From contig JAJEBR010000005.1 of assembly GCA_022822445.1 (NCBI GenBank), positions 62,001 through 126,000 on the forward strand: a stretch of 64,000 bases of DNA. Reading direction: 5' to 3'. Of the stretch, positions 14,933-24,107 are shown piece by piece. The DNA is from Gemmatimonadota bacterium (GTDB lineage: Bacteria > Gemmatimonadota > Gemmatimonadetes > Longimicrobiales > Gaopeijiaceae). The notes under the pieces were generated by a model. It did no database searches, was not told the origin of the DNA, and worked only from the letters and a program-made list of their open reading frames with translations. The translations under genes were made by a program, and so were the position numbers. Each line of letters opens with the position of its first letter. Position 1 is the first letter of the stretch.

Positions 14933-16312
14933 TCACCCCCCCAGATCCACCACCTCGAGATTGCGCCACCTCACCTTGATGCCGCCCCCGTCGTGGATCT
15001 GCAGCGCGATCGACCCCTCGCCGGCGCCGATCGTCTCGTCGGTGAAGTCCACCATCCGCGTCCCGTTCAGCCATGTCGTGACCCGGTCGCCCACGGCGCG
15101 CACCCGCATCGAGTTCCAGTCGCCCATCTTGAGCGCCGCGTCCAGCTCCGGCTCGGGCTGCACCAGCCACCCGCGCCCGTACGACTCGTAGATCCCGCCC
15201 GTGAACAGCCCCGGCGGCGCCACCTCCGCCTGCCAGCCGCTCACCGTCGTGCCCTCCACGCTGGAGCGGAAGAAGACGCCGCTGTTGCCGTCGGACTCCT
15301 GCATGAAATCGACGGTCAGGTCGAAGTCGCGGAAGGTCCGGTCGGTGGTGAGGTACCCGTAGGCCGCGTCCGGGCCGCTCTCGCAGACCAGCTCGCCGTT
15401 TTCGACATACCAGCGCTCGGTGCCGTGCACCTGCCAGCCGTCCAGGTCCTCGCCGTTGAAGAGCGAGACCGGTCCGAGCGGGAGGATTCTGATGTTGCGG
15501 TAGAAGACGTTGCGGCCGTGGTCCTGCAGCCCGATCGGGCCCGACGCCGCGCGGCCGTACTGCGGGAAGGGCGCGAACTTGCTTGCCGCGACCAGCGCCT
15601 CCCACTCCGGCGAGCCGAGCACGTATTCCACCGTCTTCACACCGTTCAGCCAGTGCTCGACGTGGTTGTTGGCGACGCGGATGCGGGCGCTGTTCCACTC
15701 GCCCGGGCCGTGCAGCGTCTTCTCGCCGGCCGAGTGCAGGTCGTAGTTGTCGCCGGTGAGGTGCGTGTTCATGTCCATCGTGCCCATCTCGATGTACGCC
15801 GGGTCGTCGAGGACCTGGTACTCGGGCGCATTGTTCCAGATCGCGAAGCCTTCGGCCTCGATCACCCGGTAGAGGACCCCGCTGTTGGCCACCTCCGACA
15901 GCATGAAGTCGAACTTCAGGTCGAAGTCCGAGTAGGACTCGGTGGTGACGATGTCTCCGCCGATCGCCACGTCCGGGTCGCCCGCGGTGGCGCCCACCAC
16001 CAGCATGCCGTCGACCACCGCCCACCCGGTGTCGGGGAACGCCTCGCGGTTGTAGCCCCGCCAGCCATCGGTGGTTTCGCCGTCGAAGAGGAGCCGCCAG
16101 CCGGCGTCGCGTTCGGCGGCGGTGAGGGTGTTGGGGGCGGGGTCGGCCGCGTCGCTGCCGGCCCCGGGCTGGCCGCCGGAGTCGCCCTGGCAGGCCGCGG
16201 CCACAAGGATCAGCGCGAGCACCGCAGCACGCCCGACGCCGTGAACGGGCCCGGGCGCCCGCATGCTCCGATGGGCCAGCAGGACAGTGTGTATCGTGTG
16301 TATGATTCGCAT
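14933..16312 (-). CDS. lipoprotein with two DUF1080 (3-keto-disaccharide hydrolase) domains
   Basis: 459 residues. The start at 16312 is supported by GAGG 8 bases upstream. The lipoprotein signal ends 'LALILVAAAC'. Two DUF1080 jelly-roll modules follow: the first from 'GWRLLFDGETTDGWRGYN' to 'NVFYRNIRILPL', the second from 'VSLFNGEDLDGWQVHG' to 'KVRWRNLEVVDL'. Both carry the conserved 'SDFDLxFDFxxxxxxNSGVxxR' and 'EWNSxRIRV...HWLNG' blocks. The family hydrolyses 3-keto-glycosides. The adjacent Gfo/Idh/MocA oxidoreductase could make the 3-keto substrate. Confidence 0.9.
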   Translation of the reverse strand: MRIIHTIHTVLLAHRSMRAPGPVHGVGRAAVLALILVAAACQGDSGGQPGAGSDAADPAPNTLTAAERDAGWRLLFDGETTDGWRGYNREAFPDTGWAVVDGMLVVGATAGDPDVAIGGDIVTTESYSDFDLKFDFMLSEVANSGVLYRVIEAEGFAIWNNAPEYQVLDDPAYIEMGTMDMNTHLTGDNYDLHSAGEKTLHGPGEWNSARIRVANNHVEHWLNGVKTVEYVLGSPEWEALVAASKFAPFPQYGRAASGPIGLQDHGRNVFYRNIRILPLGPVSLFNGEDLDGWQVHGTERWYVENGELVCESGPDAAYGYLTTDRTFRDFDLTVDFMQESDGNSGVFFRSSVEGTTVSGWQAEVAPPGLFTGGIYESYGRGWLVQPEPELDAALKMGDWNSMRVRAVGDRVTTWLNGTRMVDFTDETIGAGEGSIALQIHDGGGIKVRWRNLEVVDLGG

Positions 16313-16361
16313 CAGAAGAGCCTCATTGCGTCGAGAGTGCGGTGATCTGCCGGGCCGGATA

Positions 16362-17780
16362 TCACATCAGCCTCATCTCGTCAGGGTCCCACCGCACGAT
16401 CCGGTCCTCGAAGTAGCTGGTATTGCACGCCAGCGCCGGCGCCGCGGCACGCAGTCCGAAGCTTGCGTCCTCGCGCACCGGCGGACCGCCCCGGATCGCC
16501 TCGAAGAAGTTGTTGAAGTGGTCGACGTGGGCGCCGCGATAGCCGTTTTCGACCCGGTAGCGGACCTCGGCCGGGGGCAGCATCCGCACCCGCGCGGGCA
16601 GTCCTCCCTCGCCCGCGGCCGCCTCGGCCATCTTCTCCTGGCTGAAGGCGTCCATCGGGTCGACCGCGACGTTCTTGCGGAGCACCACGTCGGTCCAGGT
16701 CACGTCCATCGCGCCCTCGCTCCCCACCAGACGGAGGAAGGTGCTGCCCGAGGTCCCGTCCACGAAGTTGACCCGCAGCGACAGGTTGAAGCCGGGGTGC
16801 GAGTTGGTCTCCGGGTAGTCGAAGACGCCCAGCAGCACGTCCGGCACCTCGCGCCCGTCCTTCCAGTAGCGGAGTCCGCCGGCCGCCTGAACCCGCGTCG
16901 GCCCGTTCGAGCTCACCACGAAGTGCAGGCTCGAGAAGAGGTGCACGAAGAGGTCGCCCGCGACGCCGGTCCCGTAGTCGCGGTAGTTGCGCCAGCGGAA
17001 GATCCGGAGCGGGTCGTAGGGGCGGTCGGGCGCCGGCCCCAGGAAGCGCTGCCAGTCCACCGTTTCCGCGGAAGCCTCCGCCGGGATGGGATACTGCCAT
17101 GCTCCGATGGGATCGTTGCGCGCCCAGAACCCCTCGGCGTAGTTGAGCTGGCCGATCGCGCCCTCCTCGTACAGCTCCTTCGCCTTCTCGTTACCGAGCG
17201 AGCTCATCCCCTGGCTGCCGACCTGGAAGACCTTGCCCGACTCCTGCTCCGCACGGATCAGGTCGCGGCCCTCGCTGATGTCGTGCACCATCGGCTTCTC
17301 GCAGTAGACGGACTTGCCGGCTCGGAGCGCGGCGACCGAAATGGGCTGGTGCAGGTGGTCGGGCGTGCCCACGATCACGGCATCGATGTCGTCCCGGACG
17401 AGCACCTCGGTGTAGTCGCGCGTCGTGAAGATCTCCCCGTGGCGCTCCCTTGCGGCGTCCAGCCGCCCGTCGAAGACATCGCACGCCGCCACCAGCTCCA
17501 CCCCGGGGATCCGCAGCGCGGTGTTCACATCGGCCATCCCCATTCCCCCGGCGCCGATCACGGCCAGGCCGACACGGTCCGACGGCGGCACCTGCCTGCT
17601 CCCGGGCTCCCGGCTCAACGTTCGGCGGATGGCGCCCCGCTCCTCGCCCGACAACAGGGACGGGAGCCCGGACAGGGTGGAGCCCGCTGCCAGCGCCGAA
17701 CCGGCCGCAACGGACTTGACGAACTTGCGCCGGCTACTGGCCGGGCCGGGCTTCGGACTGGACTCTCTCTTGTCGCTCAT
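16362..17780 (-). CDS. Tat-exported Gfo/Idh/MocA-family oxidoreductase
   Basis: The start at 17780 gives a Tat signal (SSRRKFVKSVAAGSALAAG) at the N-terminus; the frame runs further up to 17834. The Rossmann motif is 'RVGLAVIGAGGMGMADV'. The family's 'CEKPMV' stretch appears in 'AGKSVYCEKPMVHD', carrying the catalytic Lys, and the C-terminal substrate domain follows. About 472 residues, usual for the secreted subgroup. Members use tightly held NAD(P) to oxidise sugars, often at C3. It lies 49 bases upstream of the DUF1080 gene on the same strand. Confidence 0.92.
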   Translation of the reverse strand: MSDKRESSPKPGPASSRRKFVKSVAAGSALAAGSTLSGLPSLLSGEERGAIRRTLSREPGSRQVPPSDRVGLAVIGAGGMGMADVNTALRIPGVELVAACDVFDGRLDAARERHGEIFTTRDYTEVLVRDDIDAVIVGTPDHLHQPISVAALRAGKSVYCEKPMVHDISEGRDLIRAEQESGKVFQVGSQGMSSLGNEKAKELYEEGAIGQLNYAEGFWARNDPIGAWQYPIPAEASAETVDWQRFLGPAPDRPYDPLRIFRWRNYRDYGTGVAGDLFVHLFSSLHFVVSSNGPTRVQAAGGLRYWKDGREVPDVLLGVFDYPETNSHPGFNLSLRVNFVDGTSGSTFLRLVGSEGAMDVTWTDVVLRKNVAVDPMDAFSQEKMAEAAAGEGGLPARVRMLPPAEVRYRVENGYRGAHVDHFNNFFEAIRGGPPVREDASFGLRAAAPALACNTSYFEDRIVRWDPDEMRLM

Positions 17781-17910
17781 GATGCTCACGCGTTGGAAGT
17801 CGGTGTGCGGGCGAGTTTCGCCCCGGTCCCACAACGTAAGCGCGCCCCGATCCGGTCAGCAAAGGGGTGAAACGGCAAGCGCAACGTGAATAGACGCGCA
17901 CCACGCCGGT

Positions 17911-18945
17911 TCAATCCCCGGAGTCATCGCCATCGAGTCGCTCTGCGCCCCCGCGACCAGCCACGGCGTCCTCCACTCCCTTCGGCAGCAGCAGGTTGTC
18001 CGAGATCGCAGCGATCTCCTCGGCTTCGCGCCAGGCGCGCTCCAGTCGCCAGAGTTCACCTTCGAGGGCGCGGCGCTCGTCCTCCTCCTGGAGAGCCATT
18101 TCGAAGGCAAGCCGGGTTCGTCCGGGTATCTGGGCGAGGGGAAACGCGTCATGAGCCCAACCGGCAGGTTTCCATCGAGGGAGTTCTTGCAGGAATCGAC
18201 TCGGGTGGCCACGGGATTCGATTTCCGAGACGGCCGACTGTACCGTCTTCCGCCTGCCGCTGATCGTGTTCATCCAGGGAAGAATCGCGTCCAGTGCGCG
18301 CCGCGCGTCATCGCCCTCGTGCCATTCGCCTTTGACGATGCCGATTGGAGTCCAGCTTGCCGGCGCTCGCACGCGGAAGCCGGTTTCGTCGTCGGTGGGA
18401 TCAAGGAGAGTGAGAAACCGGCTCATGTAATTCAGTCTCCTCACACGCCCATCGGAGGGCCGAAACCGGACGATGGGGCGATTCTCCAGCCAGAGAAAGC
18501 TCGCGCCCGAGACGCCGACAACCCCGAGTACACCTACCGCGAAGCCACCCAGGGCGATCCCGCCCGCCAGTGCCGCGCCCCCGGTCGCCCCGGTGACGAT
18601 CCGCCGCCGCAACCGCTTCCCGAACCGGTCTCCATACCGCCACGCCGCGAACTCGGGGCGAAGTGGTTCACCGATCCGCACCAACTCGAGTCCCTCGCGG
18701 TGCCGGGCCAACCCGATGTTCTCGGTGGACATGCGAACCCGGGTTTCCCGGAAGAGCTTTTCGCAGGTCTCGATCGCCTCCCATCGCTCCTCCAGCGGCG
18801 TCAGATTCCAGCGCTGGCAGCGGCGGCAAACGACCCAGAGGCGCCCCCTGGCCGCGTCGAAAGCCAGCCTCCGCCCGACGGGGAATTCCTCCACCACCTC
18901 GTTCGACCCGAGGGTCTTCTTGCAGAACATGCACGCCCGGTACAT
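17911..18945 (-). CDS. zinc-ribbon membrane protein of unknown function
   Basis: 344 residues. N-terminal C-x2-C pairs (ACMFCKK at about 5-8 and VVCRRCQRW at about 39-42) form a zinc ribbon. The middle has a Gly/Ala-rich double transmembrane stretch (GATGGAALAGGIALGGFAVGVLGVVGVSGASFLW), and the C-terminal half is charged and helical (ALQEEDERRALEGELWRLERAWREAEEIAAISDNLLLPKG). Family not recognised. Five bases upstream lies the stop of a propeller-gene remnant, and a C-terminal remnant of a second copy of this gene lies at 19899-19985. Confidence 0.75.
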   Translation of the reverse strand: MYRACMFCKKTLGSNEVVEEFPVGRRLAFDAARGRLWVVCRRCQRWNLTPLEERWEAIETCEKLFRETRVRMSTENIGLARHREGLELVRIGEPLRPEFAAWRYGDRFGKRLRRRIVTGATGGAALAGGIALGGFAVGVLGVVGVSGASFLWLENRPIVRFRPSDGRVRRLNYMSRFLTLLDPTDDETGFRVRAPASWTPIGIVKGEWHEGDDARRALDAILPWMNTISGRRKTVQSAVSEIESRGHPSRFLQELPRWKPAGWAHDAFPLAQIPGRTRLAFEMALQEEDERRALEGELWRLERAWREAEEIAAISDNLLLPKGVEDAVAGRGGAERLDGDDSGD

Positions 18946-18949
18946 ACCG

Positions 18950-19042
18950 CTACCTCACCACTTCCGGCACCTTGGTCACCGCAATGAACGGGACATCCAT
19001 TTCATCCACCTCCCGGGATGCGACTAGGCCATCGGCGTGTGG
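18950..19042 (-). pseudogene. C-terminal remnant of a beta-propeller gene (copy A)
   Basis: Translating the minus strand gives 'ADGLVASREVDEMDVPF' and then 'IAVTKVPEVVR' plus a stop. This matches the last 30 residues of the intact propeller at 19986-21260 ('PDGLVAYWEVDELDVPT...RLPAEVR' stop). No upstream body is left. It is a decayed relative in the same array. Confidence 0.7.
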
Positions 19043-19138
19043 GCGAGCAAGCTGCGACAGGACGCGCGTTCCGCCCGGGACGCGTAAGATAAGGTAACCG
19101 GGTGCCGACGCAGTCAGAGAAGATTAGGGGGTGATGCA

Positions 19139-19819
19139 GTGCGCAGATCCGAAACGCGGCCGAGTCCGTCGCGCCGGCGGGTTCGAGCCGGGTCGCGCCA
19201 CCCGGTGCGGTCCGTCGTCCCCCCGGCACCAACGACCATCCTCGCCCTTCTGCTCCTCGGCGCCTTCGGCTCCCCCGGCCTCCTGCCCGGCGCGAGCGAT
19301 TCCGTGCGGGTCGTCGTCGAGACCGAACTGGGCTCCTTCGAGCTGGAAGTCGACGCCGATCGGGCGCCCGTCACCGCCGCGAACTTCCTCCGCTATGTCG
19401 ACGGCGGCCACTACGACGGCGGCACCTTCCACCGGACCGTCCACGAGGACAACCAGCCCAACGACTCCATCCGCATCGCGGTCATCCAGGGCTCGCGCAA
19501 CCGGGAGGCGGGCGCGGCGGGCTTCCCCCCGATCGCGCTGGAGCGCACCAGCGAGACCGGCCTCGGCCACCTGGACGGCACCGTCTCGATGGCGCGCGGC
19601 AGGCCCGACTCCGCCACGCACAGCTTCTTCATCTGCATCGGCGACCAGCCGTCGCTCGACTACGGCGGGATGCGCAACTCGGACGGGCAGGGGTTCGCCG
19701 CCTTCGGCAGGGTGGTGGCGGGGATGGATGTGGTGCGCGCGATCCACCGGGCGCCGCATGAGGGGCAGCGGCTCAACCCGCCGGTGCGGATCGTGAGGGC
19801 GTACCGCAAGGAGGGGTGA
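19139..19819 (+). CDS. exported cyclophilin-type peptidyl-prolyl isomerase
   Basis: 226 residues from a GTG at 19139, with AGGGG 8 bases upstream. A basic, hydrophobic N-terminus (ILALLLLGAFGSPGLLPGAS) suggests export. The cyclophilin fold follows: 'TELGSFELEVDADRAPVTAANFLRYVDGGHYDGGTFHRTV', 'IQGSRNREAGAAG', 'LGHLDGTVSMARGRPDSATHSFFICIGDQPSLD'. The catalytic Arg of FHR is kept. It should assist folding of exported proteins. It is a plus-strand gene inserted among the minus-strand propeller array. Confidence 0.9.
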   Translation: MRRSETRPSPSRRRVRAGSRHPVRSVVPPAPTTILALLLLGAFGSPGLLPGASDSVRVVVETELGSFELEVDADRAPVTAANFLRYVDGGHYDGGTFHRTVHEDNQPNDSIRIAVIQGSRNREAGAAGFPPIALERTSETGLGHLDGTVSMARGRPDSATHSFFICIGDQPSLDYGGMRNSDGQGFAAFGRVVAGMDVVRAIHRAPHEGQRLNPPVRIVRAYRKEG

Positions 19820-19898
19820 GCGGCGGGCAACAGGGGCCGAGAAGGGGATCGAGTATCAGCAGGCCCATTAATGAATACGTATTGGATGCGGGATTCCT

Positions 19899-19985
19899 TC
19901 AATCCCCGCCGCGGGTATCTTCCGTCCCCTCCACGAAGTCCGTTATCCCCTTCGGGAGCAGCAAGTCGTCCGAGATCTCGCCCTG
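19899..19985 (-). pseudogene. C-terminal remnant of the zinc-ribbon membrane protein gene
   Basis: The minus strand reads 'GEISDDLLLPKGITDFVEG' followed by 'TEDTRGGD' and a stop. This parallels the end of the intact zinc-ribbon protein ('AAISDNLLLPKGVEDAVAGRG' region). It starts at the stop codon of the propeller gene above it, mirroring the order at 18950/18945. Only about 28 codons survive. Confidence 0.65.
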
Positions 19986-21260
19986 CTACCTCACCTCCGC
20001 CGGCAACCTCTTCACCACGATCGTGGGCACGTCCAGCTCGTCGACCTCCCAGTAGGCGACCAGGCCATCGGGACCGAAGGCCGCGGGTATGCCGACGGTG
20101 CCGGCTGCGAAGGTCCCGACGTACTGCCGGTCCGGGTCGAAGACATCGATCGGGCCCTGCGTGTCCCACGGATCCTCTCCGGGGCGCCGAATCCACAGAC
20201 CGCCCTCCCAGGTTGCGCTGAGCTGGCGGACGATCTGGATTTCCGGGTAGAACTCCCGATCCTCGATCCGTTTGCGCACTTCGTCGGGCAGGCCGCCGGA
20301 ATCTTCGAACAGAGATCCCCGCCTGTCGATTTCCCGTTCGATGGCGGCCGACCGCAGGCGACGGGTAAGGCCCTCGGGCTCGATCGGCCTCCGCAACACA
20401 TCGACCACCTGCCCGCCGGGCCGGACGAGCTTGACGGCATAGGCCGAAGAATCGGAGTACGCGATGGTTCCGTCCGGCAGAACGTCCCAGCGCAGCGGGG
20501 GCTCGAAGAAGCGTCCCTCGACCCTGCCGAACGTTGCGGTGCGCCACTTGGCATCGTCGAGGAGGTCGTTGAGGGACAGCTCCTCGGGGGGCTCTTCCGC
20601 GGCATCGTCGCGGGGCGCGCGCCACGCTTGCAACAGGGGTTGGATGATGAAGTCGCCGGCGGTGAGATCGATTCGACCGATGCCGAAGTCGTCGATGGAG
20701 TCCCGGCGCGGCTCTTGCCCGAGCAACTCGTCGATGGCGCTGAAGGTCTGTGAGCCGGTTTGCGACGAGCCCTGAACGTAGAGCGCCACGCCTTGCGGGT
20801 CCGGCCGGATCTCCCGCAACGTGCCCTGGGTGCGCGTCTGCAGGACGCGATCGAATCGGCCGTCGGGAGCGAACACCTGGAGCGTGCTGCGCATGATATC
20901 GCTCACCGCGACACGACCGTCGCGCCATACCGCGAGCTGGAAGGGCAGTTCGAACTCCCCGGGTCCCTCCCCCGAGCGGCCGACCGATCTGAGATGTTCA
21001 CCCCGGGGATCGATCACGATCACCTGTGCGGCGCTGTGGTCCAGAACATGGAGGTTTCCCACACCGTCGAAGCCCACCGGCCCCCGCCCGGAGAACTGGG
21101 CCCAGTCGGGGGCGGTGAGCCCCCCGGCCCGGTAGACCTCGGGGAAGTCCGCCGTCAGCGGGCGGTCCTGGGCGGCGGTTGGGGGCGGCACGGCAACGAA
21201 GCAGGCCAGGGCGGTCGCTCCAGCGGTCCGTCGCAACGAAGGCCCGATCCGTCCGAACAT
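19986..21260 (-). CDS. exported 6-bladed beta-propeller protein (copy B)
   Basis: The start at 21260 was chosen because GAGGA lies 7 bases upstream and the protein begins with a signal peptide (MFGRIGPSLRRTAGATALACFVAVPPPTAAQ). The mature part opens 'DRPLTADFPEVYRAGGLTAPDWAQFS' and continues with NHL-like strands ('GVGNLHVLDHSAAQVIVIDPRGEHLRSVGRSGEGPGEFELPFQLAVWRDGRVAVSD'), a 6-bladed propeller pattern. Ligand unknown. It is closely related to the next gene upstream, so the two are tandem duplicates. Confidence 0.85.
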   Translation of the reverse strand: MFGRIGPSLRRTAGATALACFVAVPPPTAAQDRPLTADFPEVYRAGGLTAPDWAQFSGRGPVGFDGVGNLHVLDHSAAQVIVIDPRGEHLRSVGRSGEGPGEFELPFQLAVWRDGRVAVSDIMRSTLQVFAPDGRFDRVLQTRTQGTLREIRPDPQGVALYVQGSSQTGSQTFSAIDELLGQEPRRDSIDDFGIGRIDLTAGDFIIQPLLQAWRAPRDDAAEEPPEELSLNDLLDDAKWRTATFGRVEGRFFEPPLRWDVLPDGTIAYSDSSAYAVKLVRPGGQVVDVLRRPIEPEGLTRRLRSAAIEREIDRRGSLFEDSGGLPDEVRKRIEDREFYPEIQIVRQLSATWEGGLWIRRPGEDPWDTQGPIDVFDPDRQYVGTFAAGTVGIPAAFGPDGLVAYWEVDELDVPTIVVKRLPAEVR

Positions 21261-21345
21261 GTCGATTCCTCGCTCTCCGTCGGCCTGGTGGTTCATTTCA
21301 TTTCACTTCATGTTGACGGCAAGCGCGCCGGGCCGCTCCGCACCG

Positions 21346-22701
21346 CTACCTCAACCCCACCGGCAACCGCCGCACCACGATGGTTGGCACTTCCAGTTCG
21401 TCGAGTTCCCAGAACGCGACCAGGCCGTTCGGACCGAAGGCGAAAGGCATCTCCACCGTGCCTGCCGGGAAGGTGCCCAGATACTGGCGGTTCCGGCCGA
21501 ACACGTCGATCGGGCCTTCGTCGTCCCAGGGCTCCTCACCACGCCTCTGCACCCAGAGCGCGCCGTCCCAGGTGGCCCGGATGGCCCGAATCACCGGCAC
21601 TTCCGGGAAGAACTCGCGGTTCTCGACCCGTTCGCGGAGGGCGTCGTCCCAGGTCGCCATCGCCGCACGCAGTTCGGGGTCGTCCGCCGCGGCGTTCAAC
21701 TGTGCGTTGCTGCGCTCGAGGCGGTCGATCTCCCACTCGATCATCTCGGAGCGGATTCCCGCGTCCACCGCCTCGGGCGGGATCGAACGCCGGATCACGT
21801 TGCGCTCCGGTCCATCCGTCCGGGCGATCCGGATCTCGTAGGCCGACGAGTCCGCGTAGGCGATCGTGCCGTTCGGCAGAATGTCCCAATGGAACTCCGG
21901 ATCGAAGAACATCGGGCCGCCGGTTCTTCGCGGCAGGCTTGCCGCATTCCTCAGGTCGTCCGGGGTGATTCTGTCGACGGGCTGCCTGCGGGGCGCTCGC
22001 CTTCCCTGCAGGATCGGCACGGCGGATACCACGGCATCGCTGAGATCGATGCGCTCGACACCGCGTTCATCGACCCCCACCCGCGGTTCCGGCTCCACCC
22101 CGGCCAGCTGGTCGAACGCCCCGATGATGTCGCCCATGGCGTCGATCGCCCCCTGCGCGTAGATGCCGCCGCCGTTCGGATCCGGCCTCATGACCCGCCC
22201 TGCCTGCGCGAACACCGTCAGCGGGCTTCCGGGGCGGGCGCTCCAGCGAACCATGCGCTGGAACCAGCCGTCGGTCCCGAACACCTGCATGGCGTTGTGC
22301 CCCGCGTCCAACACGGCGAAGTGCCCGTCGCGCCACACCACCAGGTCGGAGGGGAGGTCGAACTCGCCGGGCCCTTCGCCCGCACGCCCGACCACCATGA
22401 CCGGCTGGCCGTCCAGGCCGATCACCACGACGTGGGGGGCCTCCGTGTCCAGAACATGCAGGTTTCCCGATCCGTCGAAGCCCACGGGCCCGGGACGACT
22501 GAACAGAGCCCAGTCGGGGGCGTCGACCCCGCCCGCCCGGTAGACCTCGGGAAAATCGGCGGTGAGCGGGCGGTCCTGGGCCCGGGCCGGAAGCGCTCCT
22601 GCACCCAGGGCAAGAGCGGCTATTCCCATGGTGACCCGAGGCGCGGCCGGCAATAGCCCCCGAGTGACGCCTGAGGTGAAAGTCCCGGCGTGCCTGACCA
22701 T
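21346..22701 (-). CDS. exported 6-bladed beta-propeller protein (copy C)
   Basis: 451 residues, GAGG 8 bases before the ATG at 22701. The signal peptide ends 'GIAALALGAGALPARAQ', then 'DRPLTADFPEVYRAGGVDAPDWALFS'. The 'GSGNLHVLDTEAPHVVVIGLDG' and 'GRAGEGPGEFDLPSDLVVWRDGHFAVLDAGHNAMQVFG' blades align with copy B throughout. The mature start and the closing 'FGPNGLVAFWELDELEVPTIVVRRLP' are nearly the same as in copy B. Periplasmic or outer-surface role inferred from the signal. Confidence 0.85.
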   Translation of the reverse strand: MVRHAGTFTSGVTRGLLPAAPRVTMGIAALALGAGALPARAQDRPLTADFPEVYRAGGVDAPDWALFSRPGPVGFDGSGNLHVLDTEAPHVVVIGLDGQPVMVVGRAGEGPGEFDLPSDLVVWRDGHFAVLDAGHNAMQVFGTDGWFQRMVRWSARPGSPLTVFAQAGRVMRPDPNGGGIYAQGAIDAMGDIIGAFDQLAGVEPEPRVGVDERGVERIDLSDAVVSAVPILQGRRAPRRQPVDRITPDDLRNAASLPRRTGGPMFFDPEFHWDILPNGTIAYADSSAYEIRIARTDGPERNVIRRSIPPEAVDAGIRSEMIEWEIDRLERSNAQLNAAADDPELRAAMATWDDALRERVENREFFPEVPVIRAIRATWDGALWVQRRGEEPWDDEGPIDVFGRNRQYLGTFPAGTVEMPFAFGPNGLVAFWELDELEVPTIVVRRLPVGLR

Positions 22702-23091
22702 CGCGATGCCTCGCTCTCTGAATGCCCTGCAGTAAAGTACGCTCTCGCCGCCCAGCTCCCAAAGCTATCGGGCAGCCTCATCACAACGATGATCGGGACG
22801 TCCAGCTCATCGAATTGCCGGGACGCGGCCAGGCCGTCCGGCTGGCTCTCGCCAAATCCTTGGACGCGCCCCGCGCCCCGCCGGGTTGTCCGAATGCCTC
22901 GAACGAACGGCGCTCCCTACGCTTCCCGGAAGCCCCCGGATTCACCGGCGGACTCACCTGCGCTTTCGCGCAACCGCGCCCTCCCTATACCTTTGTCCTT
23001 CCCTACGGTTCCCATTTCCGCATGGTCGGATCCCGTTACTGCATGGGCGGGCCGGGAACCCGTGGTACCCCTGACAGGAGCAATCGACCAG
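22702..23091. other. gene-free stretch with a propeller remnant (copy D)
   Basis: At 22766-22850 the minus strand reads 'DGLAASRQFDELDVPIIVV' then 'MRLPDSFG', a third relative of the propeller C-terminus, without its own stop in place. The rest up to the accA start holds no gene I can support. The accA promoter should lie in it; a CTATAC...TTTGTCC-type stretch near 22985 is the only suggestion seen. Confidence 0.5.
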
Positions 23092-24063
23092 GTGTCATCC
23101 GCGGCGCACTTCGCCTTCGAGCGCGATATCGTCGAGATGGAGAGCCAGATCGTGCGGCTGCGCGAGATGGCGGCGCAGAGGGGCCTGGACGTCAGCGACG
23201 AGGTTCGCGTGCTGACCGCCAAGCTGGAGCACCTGCGCGAGGAGACCTACCGGAACCTGGACCCGATGGACCAGGTCCAGGTGGCCCGTCATCCGCGCCG
23301 GCCCTACACGCTGGACTATATCGAAACCGTCTTCACCGACTGGTTCGAACTGAAGGGCGACCGGTGCTACCGCAATGACGAGGCGATCGTCGGCGGGTGG
23401 GCGCGGCTCGGCGAACGCTCGGTGATGGTGATCGGGCATCAGAAGGGCCGCGACATGAAGGAGAACCTGAAGCGCAACTTCGGGATGCCCCACCCCGAGG
23501 GCTACCGCAAGGCGCTCCGCCTGATGAAAATGGCCGAGAAGTTCGGCCGGGCCGTGGTCACACTGATCGACACACCCGGCGCCTATCCGGGTTTCGGGGC
23601 GGAGGAGCGTGGGCAGGCGGAGGCGATCGCGACCAACCTGCGCGAGATGGCCCGGCTGCGCGTCCCGACGGTCTCGCTGGTGATCGGCGAGGGCGGATCC
23701 GGCGGTGCGCTGGCGCTGGGGGTGACCGACCGCATCCTCCTCCTGGAGCATTCGATCTACTCGGTGATCTCGCCGGAGGGGTGCGCGGCGATTCTGTGGC
23801 GGTCGGCCGACATGCGTGCGGAGGCGGCGCGGGCACTGCGGCTCACCTCGTCGGACCTGCTCAGGCTGGGTGTGGCCGACGAGGTCATTCCGGAGCCGCC
23901 GGGAGGTGCGCACGCCGATCCGGCGGCCACGATGGCGAGCGTCGGCGGGGCGCTGACCCGTCACCTGCACGAGCTCGGCCGCAAGGAGACCGACCTGCTG
24001 GTGCGCGAGCGGTGGGCGAAGTACGAAGCACTCGGCAGCTGGGTCGAGCCCTCGGACGGCTAG
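23092..24063 (+). CDS. accA: acetyl-CoA carboxylase carboxyltransferase subunit alpha
   Basis: The start is set at GTG 23092 (AGGAG about 11-13 bases upstream), giving 323 residues, the usual AccA size; the frame continues upstream to 22690 but that part is non-coding in character. Conserved blocks: 'FERDIVEMESQIVRLREMA', 'RPYTLDYIETVFTDWFELKGDRCYRNDEAIVGG', 'DMKENLKRNFGMPHPEGYRKALRLMKMAEKFG', 'IDTPGAYPGFGAEERGQAEAIA', 'GEGGSGGALALGV'. With AccD (not in this window) it moves the carboxyl group from biotin to acetyl-CoA in fatty-acid synthesis. Confidence 0.96.
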   Translation: MSSAAHFAFERDIVEMESQIVRLREMAAQRGLDVSDEVRVLTAKLEHLREETYRNLDPMDQVQVARHPRRPYTLDYIETVFTDWFELKGDRCYRNDEAIVGGWARLGERSVMVIGHQKGRDMKENLKRNFGMPHPEGYRKALRLMKMAEKFGRAVVTLIDTPGAYPGFGAEERGQAEAIATNLREMARLRVPTVSLVIGEGGSGGALALGVTDRILLLEHSIYSVISPEGCAAILWRSADMRAEAARALRLTSSDLLRLGVADEVIPEPPGGAHADPAATMASVGGALTRHLHELGRKETDLLVRERWAKYEALGSWVEPSDG

Positions 24064-24107
24064 CGGCCCATGTACCCGTTCCCCCCGGCCTGCGAGCGAC
24101 GATAGCG

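Noticed and set aside
22690..23091. N-terminal extension of AccA to 22690
   Set aside because: The extension contains a minus-strand propeller remnant and would add 134 non-conserved residues; the GTG at 23092 gives the normal AccA length.
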